Part shown: positions 1 through 5,846 of the stretch, one piece after another
Numbering within the stretch: position 1 is the stretch's first letter
Layout: each line of letters begins with the position of its first letter
NCBI GenBank assembly: GCA_027076245.1
Contig: JALTKC010000059.1
Coordinates: forward strand, 1-7,587
Direction: 5' to 3'
Length of the DNA stretch: 7,587 bases
Source: Gammaproteobacteria bacterium
GTDB lineage: Bacteria > Pseudomonadota > Gammaproteobacteria > GRL18
Translations under genes and position numbers: made by a program
The notes under the pieces: model-generated
The model's input: only the letters and a program-made list of their open reading frames with translations
The model's database searches: none
What the model was told of the DNA's origin: nothing

Positions 1-59
1 AGTATGTCGTTCTCGATAATAAGAGTGTTGAGAAAAAACTGCCAGAATTTGAACTTTAA
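1..59 (+). CDS. 3' end of an unidentified upstream gene (partial)
   Basis: An open frame enters from the left edge and stops with TAA at 57-59. The visible C-terminus reads YVVLDNKSVEKKLPEFEL, mixed charged and hydrophobic as in a soluble enzyme tail. A strong terminator starts 8 bases later, which supports a real gene end. Too little is present to name it. PPi-dependent 6-phosphofructokinase genes are known to neighbour hppA in some methanotrophs and sulfur oxidisers, so that is one possibility, but it is a guess from context and not from a motif I can see. Confidence 0.55.
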   Translation, partial: YVVLDNKSVEKKLPEFEL

Positions 60-66
60 GCAGTTG

Positions 67-99
67 AAAGGCTGATACTTTAGTATCAGCCTTTTTTTT
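67..99 (+). terminator. Rho-independent terminator of the upstream gene
   Basis: A perfect 9-bp stem, GGCTGATAC (70-78) with GTATCAGCC (83-91), has a TTTA loop and is followed by eight T (92-99). Three A before the stem (67-69) can extend pairing with the T-run. It separates the upstream gene from the hppA leader, so hppA should need its own promoter. Confidence 0.93.
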
Positions 100-192
100 G
101 CAAAAAATTTATACCGCTAAAAATTTGTCCTAATTTTTAAACATAGCTTATTTAAAAAAAGGATCAAGTTTTTTGCAGTGTATTAAGCCCTA

Positions 193-206
193 TTGATGTT
201 GATCAA
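193..206 (+). promoter_or_regulatory. FNR/ANR-type binding site upstream of hppA
   Basis: TTGAT-GTTG-ATCAA is an exact match to the FNR/ANR consensus TTGAT-N4-ATCAA. Its centre is 199.5. A weak -10-like hexamer TAGACT (230-235) would place the transcription start near 241-242, about 41-42 bases downstream of the site centre, which is the spacing of class II FNR-activated promoters. The box sits inside a wider inverted repeat, AAGCCCT (185-191) and AGGGCTT (218-224). The inference is that an oxygen-sensing FNR-family regulator activates hppA under low oxygen. Confidence 0.72.
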
Positions 207-229
207 TGTAACATAAGAGGGCTTTGAAT

Positions 230-235
230 TAGACT
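230..235 (+). promoter_or_regulatory. Candidate -10 element of the hppA promoter
   Basis: TAGACT matches the sigma-70 -10 consensus at four of six positions, including the leading TA and final T. It is proposed mainly because its spacing from the FNR-type box fits class II activation, where a good -35 is not needed. The hexamer is also one arm of a small hairpin, TAGACT-CATA-AGTCTA (230-245). Confidence 0.35.
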
Positions 236-254
236 CATAAGTCTATTTTGTCAA

Positions 255-292
255 TCTATGTGATACGGATTAATTAATCCGTATCACATAGA
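255..292. repeat. Perfect 38-bp palindrome in the hppA leader
   Basis: The 19-base arm at 255-273 is exactly complementary to 274-292, with the axis between 273 and 274 in TTAATTAA. TTGTC (248-252) and GACAA (291-295) could continue the pairing if three bases (253-255) bulge. If transcription starts near 241, this forms a very stable stem (about 17 bp with a 4-base loop) in the mRNA leader, ending 67 bases before the hppA start. No T-run follows, so it is not a simple terminator. It could be an RNA-stabilising hairpin, a regulator site or a repeat remnant. Confidence 0.9.
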
Positions 293-349
293 CAATCTTT
301 AAAAATTATCGCGAATTCATTCTGAATTCTGTTTTTTAACTTTAGCAAC

Positions 350-355
350 GGGGGA
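350..355 (+). promoter_or_regulatory. hppA: Ribosome binding site of hppA
   Basis: The purine run GGGGGA ends four bases before the ATG at 360. It is G-rich rather than canonical AGGAGG and the spacing is short, but no other start in this frame fits the conserved N-terminus of the family better. Confidence 0.6.
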
Positions 356-359
356 CGTA

Positions 360-2402
360 ATGTCTGTTGAACTATTATTTGCACTTGCAGCTGGTATAGC
401 CGCTGTAATTTACGGGATCATATCCATTAAATGGATCATGTCTCAATCACCGGGAAGTGACACAATGTTGGAAATTGCGCAAGCAGTTCAACAGGGTGCG
501 CAAGCTTATCTGAACCGTCAATATAAAACCATTGCTATGGTTGGTGTTGTCGTCTTTCTGGCTATCGGTCTGTCAGCCATCGGTTGGGCAACTGCCATTG
601 GTTTTGCTATTGGTGCTATTCTGTCCGGTGCGGCCGGTTATATTGGTATGAATATTTCGGTTCGTTCCAATTCACGTACTGCACAGGCTGCCCATAATGG
701 TATGGCTGCTGCCTTTCTGATTGCCTTCCGCGGCGGTGCCATTACCGGTATGCTGGTTGTCGGTCTGGCCTTATTAGGTGTGGCTGGCTATTTTGCTGCT
801 TTAACTGCGCTGGGAGCTTCTGTTGAGAGTGCTGTCCATTCGCTGGTTGGCCTGGCTTTTGGTGGCTCATTAATTTCCATCTTTGCTCGTTTAGGCGGTG
901 GTATTTTTACTAAAGGTGCGGACGTTGGTGCGGACGTAGTGGGTAAAGTAGAAGCCGGTATTCCTGAAGATGATCCTCGTAACCCTGCCGTTATTGCTGA
1001 TAACGTAGGTGATAATGTCGGTGACTGTGCCGGTATGGCGGCTGACCTGTTTGAAACCTATGCGGTCACTATTATTGCTACCATGTTATTAGGTGCCTTG
1101 ATGGCTACTGAAGCGGGTATTGATGCAGTAATGTATCCTCTGGTTCTTGGCGGGGTATCTATTATTGCCTCAATTATCGGTATTATGTTTGTGAAGCTGA
1201 AAGACCAGGGCAGTGTTATGGGCGCCCTGTATAAAGGTCTGATTGTTGCTGCTGTACTTTCCGGTATTGCGTTCTATCCAGTAACTACTCAAATGCTGGG
1301 TGATAGCATTACTATATCAGGAACCCCTATTGCAACAGTTAATCTGTATTTCTCCTCTCTGATTGGTCTGGTTCTGACTGCGGCTATGGTTATTATTACT
1401 GAGTACTATACCTCTACTGAGTATGCACCGGTAAGACGTATTGCAGAATCATCCGTTACGGGTGATGGTACCAATGTTATTGCTGGTTTAGGTGTTTCCA
1501 TGAAGTCCACTACAGCGCCTGTGCTGGTGATCTGTGCCAGTATCTGGGGTGCTTACACACTGGGCGGTTTATACGGAATTGCCATTGCAGCCACTTCCAT
1601 GCTGTCTATGACTGGTATTATTGTTGCCCTGGATGCTTATGGTCCTATTACTGATAATGCAGGCGGTATTGCGGAAATGGCCGATATGCCAGAAGAGATT
1701 CGTAATATTACCGATCCTCTGGATGCGGTTGGTAATACCACTAAAGCCGTAACCAAGGGTTATGCTATTGGTTCAGCCGGTCTTGCTGCATTAGTACTGT
1801 TTGCTGATTATACTCATAATCTGGAAATAGTAACCGGTGGTGAAACCTTATTTGACCTGTCTAACCACATGGTACTGATTGGTCTGTTTATTGGTGGTCT
1901 GGTGCCTTACCTGTTTGGTGCTATGGCGATGGAGGCCGTTGGCCGTGCAGCCGGTGCTGTGGTCGTGGAAGTACGTCGTCAGTTTAAGGAAATGCCTGGT
2001 ATTATGGACAGAACCCAGAAGCCGGACTATTCCAGAGCCGTGGATATGCTGACTAAAGCTGCGATCAAGGAAATGGTAATTCCTTCCATCCTGCCAATTG
2101 CTGTACCTCTGCTGGTTGGTCTGTTATTAGGTAAAGAAGCCTTAGGTGGTGTATTAATTGGTACCATCGTAACCGGTCTGTTTGTTGCGGTATCTATGAC
2201 TACCGGTGGTGGTGCATGGGATAATGCCAAGAAATACATAGAAGATGGTAATTATGGCGGCAAGGGTTCTGATGCCCATAAAGCAGCAGTAACCGGTGAC
2301 ACTGTAGGCGACCCCTACAAAGACACTGCGGGTCCTGCCATTAACCCAATGATCAAAATCATCAACATTGTTGCCTTATTAATGTTGCCATTAATGATCT
2401 AG
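360..2402 (+). CDS. hppA: K+-independent proton-translocating membrane pyrophosphatase
   Basis: This integral inner-membrane enzyme hydrolyses pyrophosphate to two phosphates and uses the energy to pump protons. The 680-residue length is normal for bacterial members, which have about 16 membrane helices. The Mg-PPi site is intact: DVGADVVGKVE at residues 188-198, the Asp-rich DNVGDNVGD at 214-222, GGGAWDNAKK at 616-625 and GDTVGDPYKDTAGP beginning at residue 646. The cation-selectivity region reads GNTTKAVTKG (458-467), with Lys462 and Thr465. K+-dependent enzymes have Ala and usually Gly or Ala there, so this is the K+-independent, H+-pumping class. It has its own leader with an FNR-type box and palindrome, and a strong terminator follows. 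PPi-linked energy saving under low oxygen is the inferred role. The product assignment is very secure. Confidence 0.98.
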   Translation: MSVELLFALAAGIAAVIYGIISIKWIMSQSPGSDTMLEIAQAVQQGAQAYLNRQYKTIAMVGVVVFLAIGLSAIGWATAIGFAIGAILSGAAGYIGMNISVRSNSRTAQAAHNGMAAAFLIAFRGGAITGMLVVGLALLGVAGYFAALTALGASVESAVHSLVGLAFGGSLISIFARLGGGIFTKGADVGADVVGKVEAGIPEDDPRNPAVIADNVGDNVGDCAGMAADLFETYAVTIIATMLLGALMATEAGIDAVMYPLVLGGVSIIASIIGIMFVKLKDQGSVMGALYKGLIVAAVLSGIAFYPVTTQMLGDSITISGTPIATVNLYFSSLIGLVLTAAMVIITEYYTSTEYAPVRRIAESSVTGDGTNVIAGLGVSMKSTTAPVLVICASIWGAYTLGGLYGIAIAATSMLSMTGIIVALDAYGPITDNAGGIAEMADMPEEIRNITDPLDAVGNTTKAVTKGYAIGSAGLAALVLFADYTHNLEIVTGGETLFDLSNHMVLIGLFIGGLVPYLFGAMAMEAVGRAAGAVVVEVRRQFKEMPGIMDRTQKPDYSRAVDMLTKAAIKEMVIPSILPIAVPLLVGLLLGKEALGGVLIGTIVTGLFVAVSMTTGGGAWDNAKKYIEDGNYGGKGSDAHKAAVTGDTVGDPYKDTAGPAINPMIKIINIVALLMLPLMI

Positions 2403-2414
2403 TAAACAAGCGGT

Positions 2415-2462
2415 AAAAAAAAGAAAAGCCCGACCGGGAAACCGGCTCGGGCTTTTCTTTTT
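2415..2462. terminator. Bidirectional terminator between convergent genes
   Basis: The stem runs from about 2421-2437 with 2442-2459. GCCCG (2428-2432) pairs with CGGGC (2448-2452) and CCGG (2434-2437) with CCGG (2442-2445), closing a GAAA tetraloop, with one bulged C (2446). Outer A/G and T/C tracts lengthen the helix. The 3' side has a T-rich tract, and the 5' side has an A-rich tract that becomes a T-run on the other strand. It can therefore end transcripts of hppA (plus) and of the binding-protein gene (minus). Confidence 0.93.
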
Positions 2463-2465
2463 TAG

Positions 2466-2486
2466 AGCTAAGCGTTGAGCACTAAG
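2466..2486 (+). repeat. Degenerate heptamer repeat, three units
   Basis: Three consecutive 7-mers, AGCTAAG, CGTTGAG and CACTAAG, share the pattern N-R-Y-T-R-A-G. They begin only a few bases after the terminator tail. The same pattern recurs at 2542-2562 (opposite strand), 7364-7377 and 7452-7500 (opposite strand), pointing to one repeat family. Confidence 0.7.
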
Positions 2487-2511
2487 AAACCAATAACTCT
2501 ACCTTATATGC

Positions 2512-2562
2512 TTTTGCTTTTGCTCTTGCTCTTGCTCTTTCTCAGCGCTCAGCGCTCAGCGC
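2512..2562 (-). repeat. Short tandem repeats: hexamer tract plus heptamer x3
   Basis: Plus-strand units are TTTTGC x2, TCTTGC x2 and TCTTTC (2512-2541), followed by TCAGCGC x3 (2542-2562). Read on the minus strand, the direction of the gene ending at 2572, this is CGCTGAG-type heptamers, then AAAGAGC, then AAGAGC/AAAAGC hexamers ending in AAAGCAT. It starts 9 bases after that gene's stop codon. The order matches the module at 7351-7392. The copy-number-variable look suggests slippage, and the tract lies in the 3' untranslated region. Confidence 0.88.
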
Positions 2563-2571
2563 TACTCTTCT

Positions 2572-3525
2572 CTAATTCCCAAAAATATCCTTCCGATACT
2601 TCATCAACCGAAACCCGTCCTTAAACGGAACCACACGATTTTCCCGTATAATCTGTGCGGCTTCGTCACTTTTAATAAAAGCAAGAAAACGTCGGACTTC
2701 TTTTTTCTCAGCTTCAGAAAGCCGGTATAAAGAGGTATAGGTCAGATAAAGTGGTCGGTACAGGGTATAGTTACCGGATTTAATGGTTTCATAATCAGGA
2801 GTGATACCATCCAGGCTGAGGATTTTTACATTACGTTTGCGGGCACTGGAAATTCCAGTGATCCCAAGTGTAAATTTTTCTTTTTCAATGGCTTTTTCCA
2901 ACGGGCCGGAGGAGGGGAAATACTTGTCAGAAACAAACTCCTTACCCGTATCATCAAACAGCATTTTTCTCAGGGTATAGCCTACACCGGAAATTTTTGA
3001 ACGGCGGGTAAAGAGTTGAATTTCTTCACGGCTGTTTTTATCACCCTGCCAGCCGGATAATTCGTTCCAGTAGATAATTTTGCCTTCCAGAATATCAATG
3101 AGTTCCTGTTTTTTTATGTCTGAAATAGGGGTGTCTTTATTAACAATAACCACCAGGGCATCCCAGGCAACCAGAACAAGCTTTAATAACATGCTTTCTT
3201 CTTCCCGGTTATGCATGGGGATACGACAGGTGCCGCCGAGATGAGATTCACCGGATTTAGCTGAACGAATACCTTTAGTGGCTCCGCCTCCTTTAAGATC
3301 AATGGTTACCCCGTATTTTTCTTTATAGGCTGCGGCAATTTCTGACATAAAGGCTTTTTTAGTAATACCACAGCCGGTCCAGACTATTTTTTTTACTTCC
3401 GGCTCTTCAGCAACAGTGTTATCTGTTTCATCTTTAGCAAGGCTTAAATCCGGTAGTAATATATAAAGAACTACAATAAGAAGAAAATTAAAAAGAAAAG
3501 AAGAGCTGTTAAAATATTTTATCAT
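2572..3525 (-). CDS. Exported PstS-like periplasmic substrate-binding protein
   Basis: This 317-residue protein has an N-terminal hydrophobic segment (about 10-30) ending LSLA, consistent with a Sec signal peptide cut near residue 30. The mature part has the type II periplasmic binding fold of the PstS/phosphate-binding family. GGGATKGIRSAKSGESHLGGTCR (79-101) is the usual anion-binding stretch, RRSKISGVGYTLRK (174-187) corresponds to the second binding loop, and YRPLYL (256-261) is a family hallmark followed by a helical C-terminus. Cys52 and Cys100 might form a disulfide. The second loop is not the standard RSDGSGT form, so the ligand need not be phosphate. No pstC, pstA, pstB or phoU is nearby. 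The ATG is the only reasonable start before the signal peptide, though it has no clear Shine-Dalgarno sequence. Family confident; transport role not established. Confidence 0.9.
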   Translation of the reverse strand: MIKYFNSSSFLFNFLLIVVLYILLPDLSLAKDETDNTVAEEPEVKKIVWTGCGITKKAFMSEIAAAYKEKYGVTIDLKGGGATKGIRSAKSGESHLGGTCRIPMHNREEESMLLKLVLVAWDALVVIVNKDTPISDIKKQELIDILEGKIIYWNELSGWQGDKNSREEIQLFTRRSKISGVGYTLRKMLFDDTGKEFVSDKYFPSSGPLEKAIEKEKFTLGITGISSARKRNVKILSLDGITPDYETIKSGNYTLYRPLYLTYTSLYRLSEAEKKEVRRFLAFIKSDEAAQIIRENRVVPFKDGFRLMKYRKDIFGN

Positions 3526-3821
3526 TAAGGGATACCGTATTTACGTTTTGTTATAATTTTTGTGCGTTTAAGGCTGTTATGTCGACAGTTCCGGTGTTGA
3601 TAGGTTAAACAATCACACAACTGTACAATCTGCTAATAAATAATAGCAAAAAATAAGCCAGATTCAATGTGGATGTTTTTAGTAGGCTTTTTATTTCATT
3701 TTTGTGAATGAGGTATATTAATAATTGCAAAATGCAATTTATGAGTGGAAGCTAAAATCCCCTTGAGTTTTCAGGGCTTAATAACCATATCTATAAACAG
3801 TTTTTCTTTAAGGAACGGATA
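3526..3821. other. Divergent intergenic region with candidate promoter
   Basis: These 296 bases separate the minus-strand binding-protein gene from the plus-strand DUF4126 gene and must hold promoters for both. I see a -10-like TATATT (3714-3719) facing right with a poor -35, and TATAAC on the minus strand (about 3549-3554) facing left, also with a poor -35. No Pho box good enough to claim was found, and no coding frame of useful length. Confidence 0.5.
3723..3739. promoter_or_regulatory. Candidate operator, 7-bp inverted repeat
   Basis: AATTGCA (3723-3729) and TGCAATT (3733-3739) are perfect inverted arms around AAA. The repeat lies just after the possible -10 at 3714-3719, so it would cover the transcription start of the DUF4126 gene, a typical place for a repressor. 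AT-rich DNA gives such repeats by chance fairly often, so the call is tentative. Confidence 0.35.
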
Positions 3822-4538
3822 ATGGAAGAATATAACCAGATTGTTACGGTCATTGCCATGAGCATGGGAGTAGCCTGGGCAAGCGGGATAAATCTGTATG
3901 CCGCTATTTTAATGCTAGGTATTATGGGTGCGACCGGTAATGTTGATTTACCTCCCGGACTGGAAGTACTCAGTGATCCAATGGTTATTGGGGCTGCGGG
4001 TTTAATGTATTGTGTGGAGTTTTTCGCTGACAAGGTACCGGGGGTTGATAATGGCTGGGATGCAATTCACACCTTTGTACGGGTTCCTGCCGGGGCCATT
4101 CTGGCGGCAGGAGCCGTGGGTGATGTTTCTTCGGCTGCGGGTATAGCGGCAGGGATCCTGGGTGGAGGTATGGCATTAGGCACACACTCACTTAAAGCCG
4201 GTAGCAGAGTATTGATTAATACTTCACCTGAGCCGGTAAGCAACTGGACGGCTTCTATTGCCGAAGATCTGGCGGTGATTGGAGGTTTGTGGACTGCGCT
4301 TAACTATCCAGGTCTGTTTGTGGTGTTATTGATCCTTTTTATTCTATTAATGATCTGGTTATTACCTAAGCTCTGGAGAGGCATCAAATCGGTGTTTGCT
4401 GCTATAAAACGTTTTTTTTCAAGTGTTCCTGAAAATGATCCTCAGGGTGATTTCAGCTCAAATTTATCAGGGACTATGAATAATAAAGTCAATATCAATG
4501 AGTCGGCTTTAAAGATGGAATATAAGAAGAAAAAATAA
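3822..4538 (+). CDS. DUF4126-family integral membrane protein
   Basis: This 238-residue membrane protein of unknown function is recognised from DUF4126 hallmarks: ASGINLYAAIL near residues 20-30, the acidic segment EFFADKVPGVDNGWD (66-80), HTFVRVPAGA (83-92), and NTSPEPVSNW (133-142). Hydrophobic stretches lie at about 6-38, 53-68, 87-120 and 165-183, the middle ones rich in Gly and Ala. The C-terminal tail after about residue 186 is hydrophilic and basic, ending in four lysines, and is probably cytoplasmic. AAGGA (3810-3814) sits 7 bases before the ATG. It is transcribed away from the PstS-like gene. The family's biochemical role is not known to me, and nothing in the context settles it. Confidence 0.88.
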   Translation: MEEYNQIVTVIAMSMGVAWASGINLYAAILMLGIMGATGNVDLPPGLEVLSDPMVIGAAGLMYCVEFFADKVPGVDNGWDAIHTFVRVPAGAILAAGAVGDVSSAAGIAAGILGGGMALGTHSLKAGSRVLINTSPEPVSNWTASIAEDLAVIGGLWTALNYPGLFVVLLILFILLMIWLLPKLWRGIKSVFAAIKRFFSSVPENDPQGDFSSNLSGTMNNKVNINESALKMEYKKKK

Positions 4539-4548
4539 GTGAATAAGC

Positions 4549-4560
4549 TGTCAATTGACA
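4549..4560. repeat. 12-bp palindrome after the DUF4126 gene
   Basis: TGTCAATTGACA is perfectly self-complementary, 10 bases after the DUF4126 stop codon. It contains a TTGACA hexamer but has no -10 at suitable spacing, and it lacks a T-run, so neither promoter nor terminator is supported. No convincing terminator was found between 4539 and 4679. Confidence 0.4.
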
Positions 4561-4586
4561 AAAATCAACAAATAATAAAGTTGTAT

Positions 4587-4614
4587 TTGAAATATTAGCT
4601 TGAATAAGTATAGT
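4587..4614 (+). promoter_or_regulatory. Sigma-70-type promoter for the 4680-5279 genes
   Basis: TTGAAA (4587-4592) and TATAGT (4609-4614) each match consensus at five of six positions and are 16 bases apart. Transcription would start near 4620, giving a leader of about 60 bases for the small membrane ORF at 4680. A second perfect TATAAT at 4660-4665 is too close to the start codon to be the main promoter. Confidence 0.55.
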
Positions 4615-4679
4615 GTACGGGTAAACCCTAGTTTTAGAACAATAAATATAGTAGAAAATTATAATCGAAAAGGGAAAAT

Positions 4680-4775
4680 ATGACCGGTTCACTTATTAAA
4701 TTCTTTGAATATGGTATCTTTTTACTTTCTCTGGTAACCGTCGTTTTCGGGGCATATTCACTGTTTACTCTTTAG
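4680..4775 (+). CDS. Small single-span membrane protein (31 aa), probable
   Basis: The ORF encodes MTGSLIKFFEYGIFLLSLVTV and ten further residues ending GAYSLFTL. A short polar start is followed by one hydrophobic helix (about residues 12-31), the shape of small membrane-protein subunits and regulators. A good AAAGGGA Shine-Dalgarno (4668-4674) lies 5 bases before the ATG, and a near-consensus promoter lies upstream at 4587-4614. It ends 66 bases before the preferred start of the next exported protein, so the two may be co-transcribed. There is no recognisable homologue. The length is small enough that chance is possible, but RBS, promoter and TM profile together favour a real gene. Confidence 0.6.
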   Translation: MTGSLIKFFEYGIFLLSLVTVVFGAYSLFTL

Positions 4776-4826
4776 TATATCTATGAGTTTCTCCCTGATT
4801 TGACGAACTTGCTTAATAATTCTGAT

Positions 4827-4832
4827 GGGAGA
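4827..4832 (+). promoter_or_regulatory. Ribosome binding site deciding the TTG start at 4842
   Basis: GGGAGA lies 9 bases before TTG 4842. The more upstream in-frame TTG codons (4800, 4809) have no purine-rich sequence at a useful distance. Starting at 4842 also places a Lys close to the N-terminus and directly before the hydrophobic core, which makes a textbook signal peptide. Confidence 0.55.
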
Positions 4833-4841
4833 CAATTCAAC

Positions 4842-5279
4842 TTGTTAAAACTTATTACTACGCTGTGGCTTTTACTTTGCCTGGGGTTTACGGCAACCCC
4901 TGTATTAGGTGCAGAGTTCAATATAAAGCTTAGAAAGACGGAAATTAACGAGTTAAAGCAACAGTTATTACCTGCCTTTGACAGAAATATCGGTTATCTT
5001 AATACCATCCTTCAATGTCTTGAACAAGGTAATACAACTGACAATTGCCTGCAACAGTTCCCCCCGCCGGGCAGAACGTCTGAAGCTCAGGACGCTTCAG
5101 ATGAAGAGCTTAAACATTCCATTGAAAAAAAACTTCATAAGCAGGATTTAACTGAGGCGGATATTATTCAGGGCCTAAAAGAATTATTACAGCAGGCTGA
5201 AAAGGTCAGAAGTTGTCTGGTTGCCGGACAGACGGCTAATGATTTAAAGGACTGTATCGTTAACTATAAATCTACATAA
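4842..5279 (+). CDS. Exported helical protein with two paired-cysteine motifs
   Basis: I do not recognise the family. From the TTG at 4842 the product is 145 residues; an upstream TTG at 4800 would add 14. Residues 1-24 form a Sec signal peptide (basic N-terminus, LWLLLCLGF core, cleavage after VLGA). The mature part looks largely helical, with Lys/Glu/Gln-rich segments on both sides of a Pro-rich turn (QQFPPPGR, 71-78). Four cysteines form two similar motifs, C59-LEQGNTTDN-C69-L and C125-LVAGQTANDLKD-C138-I. They share C-L-x2-G-x-T...C-[LI], suggesting an internal duplication and two disulfides in the periplasm. It lies between the 31-residue membrane ORF and the PstS-like/porin pair. Envelope location is well supported; function is unknown. 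Confidence 0.82.
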   Translation: MLKLITTLWLLLCLGFTATPVLGAEFNIKLRKTEINELKQQLLPAFDRNIGYLNTILQCLEQGNTTDNCLQQFPPPGRTSEAQDASDEELKHSIEKKLHKQDLTEADIIQGLKELLQQAEKVRSCLVAGQTANDLKDCIVNYKST

Positions 5280-5290
5280 AAAAACTGACG

Positions 5291-5319
5291 GGCAACTTGT
5301 ATTTTACTTTTTTGTTGCC
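5291..5319 (+). terminator. Weak hairpin after the cysteine-motif gene
   Basis: GGCAAC (5291-5296) pairs with GTTGCC (5314-5319) across a 17-base, T-rich loop. The T-run lies in the loop and not after the stem, so this is a poor Rho-independent terminator. The genes on either side could still be co-transcribed. Confidence 0.25.
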
Positions 5320-5360
5320 TATGTTTACTGCATGACCTGTTTCCCACAGAAAAACCTGTA

Positions 5361-5846
5361 ATGCGTATGAACGCAGGCAAGTACTTTCAATGGCAGATTC
5401 CTTTGCCGTTTTTACTATTAATCTTACTATTATTCACTCCTGTCTTATCCTTTTCCTCGGATAGTATCAGTCAATCTGCAGATAATAATGATATTGATAT
5501 TTATGCCAATTCTTCTGTTCCTGAGCAGCAATATTCACTGGCTGAAATCAGGGCTATTTTTGCTATGCGTAAAACAATCTGGCCTGACGGTACTAAAATA
5601 AAGGTCTTTGTACTTCCTGATAATGCACCTGAACATCGTCTGTTTACCAAATCCAGGCTGAATATGTTTCCTCATCAGTTTAGAAGAATATGGGATCGTC
5701 TGACATTTTCAGGTGTAGGTCAGGCACCTGTAGAAGTTAGCTCATTTAAGGAAATGCTGCAGCGGTTAAGCGATACCCCCGGCAGTATCGGTTATCTTAA
5801 AACTCAGCGATATCATGGAAATATAAGGAAATTAAATTATGAATAG
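5361..5846 (+). CDS. Short exported PstS-like (single-lobe) binding-fold protein
   Basis: This 161-residue protein has a signal peptide (hydrophobic core about residues 14-30, likely cleavage around 30-33). The mature part matches only the central part of the phosphate-binding PstS-like fold: LAEIRAIFAMRKTIWPDGTKI (60-80), a Phe-containing helix around EHRLFTKSRL (91-100), WDRLTFSGVGQAP (111-123) and TPGSIGYL (139-146). The anion-binding Gly/Ser loop of full-length PstS is missing, so a classical two-lobed ligand cleft is unlikely. Short proteins of this kind are a recognised subgroup, so this is not necessarily a broken gene. The start is weakly supported: there is no clear SD, and ATG 5367 is an alternative. 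Its last 8 bases overlap the porin-like gene, which implies translational coupling and a joint function. Confidence 0.87.
   Translation: MRMNAGKYFQWQIPLPFLLLILLLFTPVLSFSSDSISQSADNNDIDIYANSSVPEQQYSLAEIRAIFAMRKTIWPDGTKIKVFVLPDNAPEHRLFTKSRLNMFPHQFRRIWDRLTFSGVGQAPVEVSSFKEMLQRLSDTPGSIGYLKTQRYHGNIRKLNYE
5825..5829 (+). promoter_or_regulatory. Ribosome binding site of the porin-like gene, inside the preceding gene
   Basis: AAGGA lies 9 bases before ATG 5839 and within the last codons of the short PstS-like gene. With the 8-base overlap (5839-5846), this arrangement favours coupled translation of both proteins from one mRNA. Confidence 0.7.

Noticed and set aside
259..288. CRP site suggested by TGTGAT and ATCACA
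   Set aside because: CRP half-sites are separated by 6 bases; here they are 18-20 apart and merely part of the longer palindrome.
313..337. GAATTC inverted pair followed by T-run as an attenuator before hppA
   Set aside because: The stem is only six AT-rich pairs and GAATTC is itself palindromic; too weak to claim termination.
2027..2239. Minus-strand 70-codon frame within hppA
   Set aside because: It lies fully inside a highly conserved membrane enzyme gene; the product is low-complexity and without a supporting ribosome binding site.
2512..2562. CRISPR array
   Set aside because: Units of 6-7 bases are contiguous with no spacers and no cas genes; these are simple tandem repeats.
3575..3640. 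Pho box near the PstS-like gene (CTGTCGACA and CTGTACAAT stretches)
   Set aside because: Only the first half-site resembles CTGTCAT; no second repeat at 11-base spacing in either orientation.
3668..3712. 14-codon hydrophobic ORF in the divergent intergenic region
   Set aside because: No Shine-Dalgarno and too short to separate from chance in AT-rich DNA.
3791..4191. Two minus-strand frames (80 and 68 codons) over the DUF4126 gene
   Set aside because: They are antisense shadows of a clear family member; the second is His/Pro-rich nonsense typical of antisense frames.
4495..4692. Minus-strand 65-codon frame
   Set aside because: It spans the DUF4126 stop, the promoter at 4587-4614 and the start of the 31-residue ORF; composition is not protein-like.
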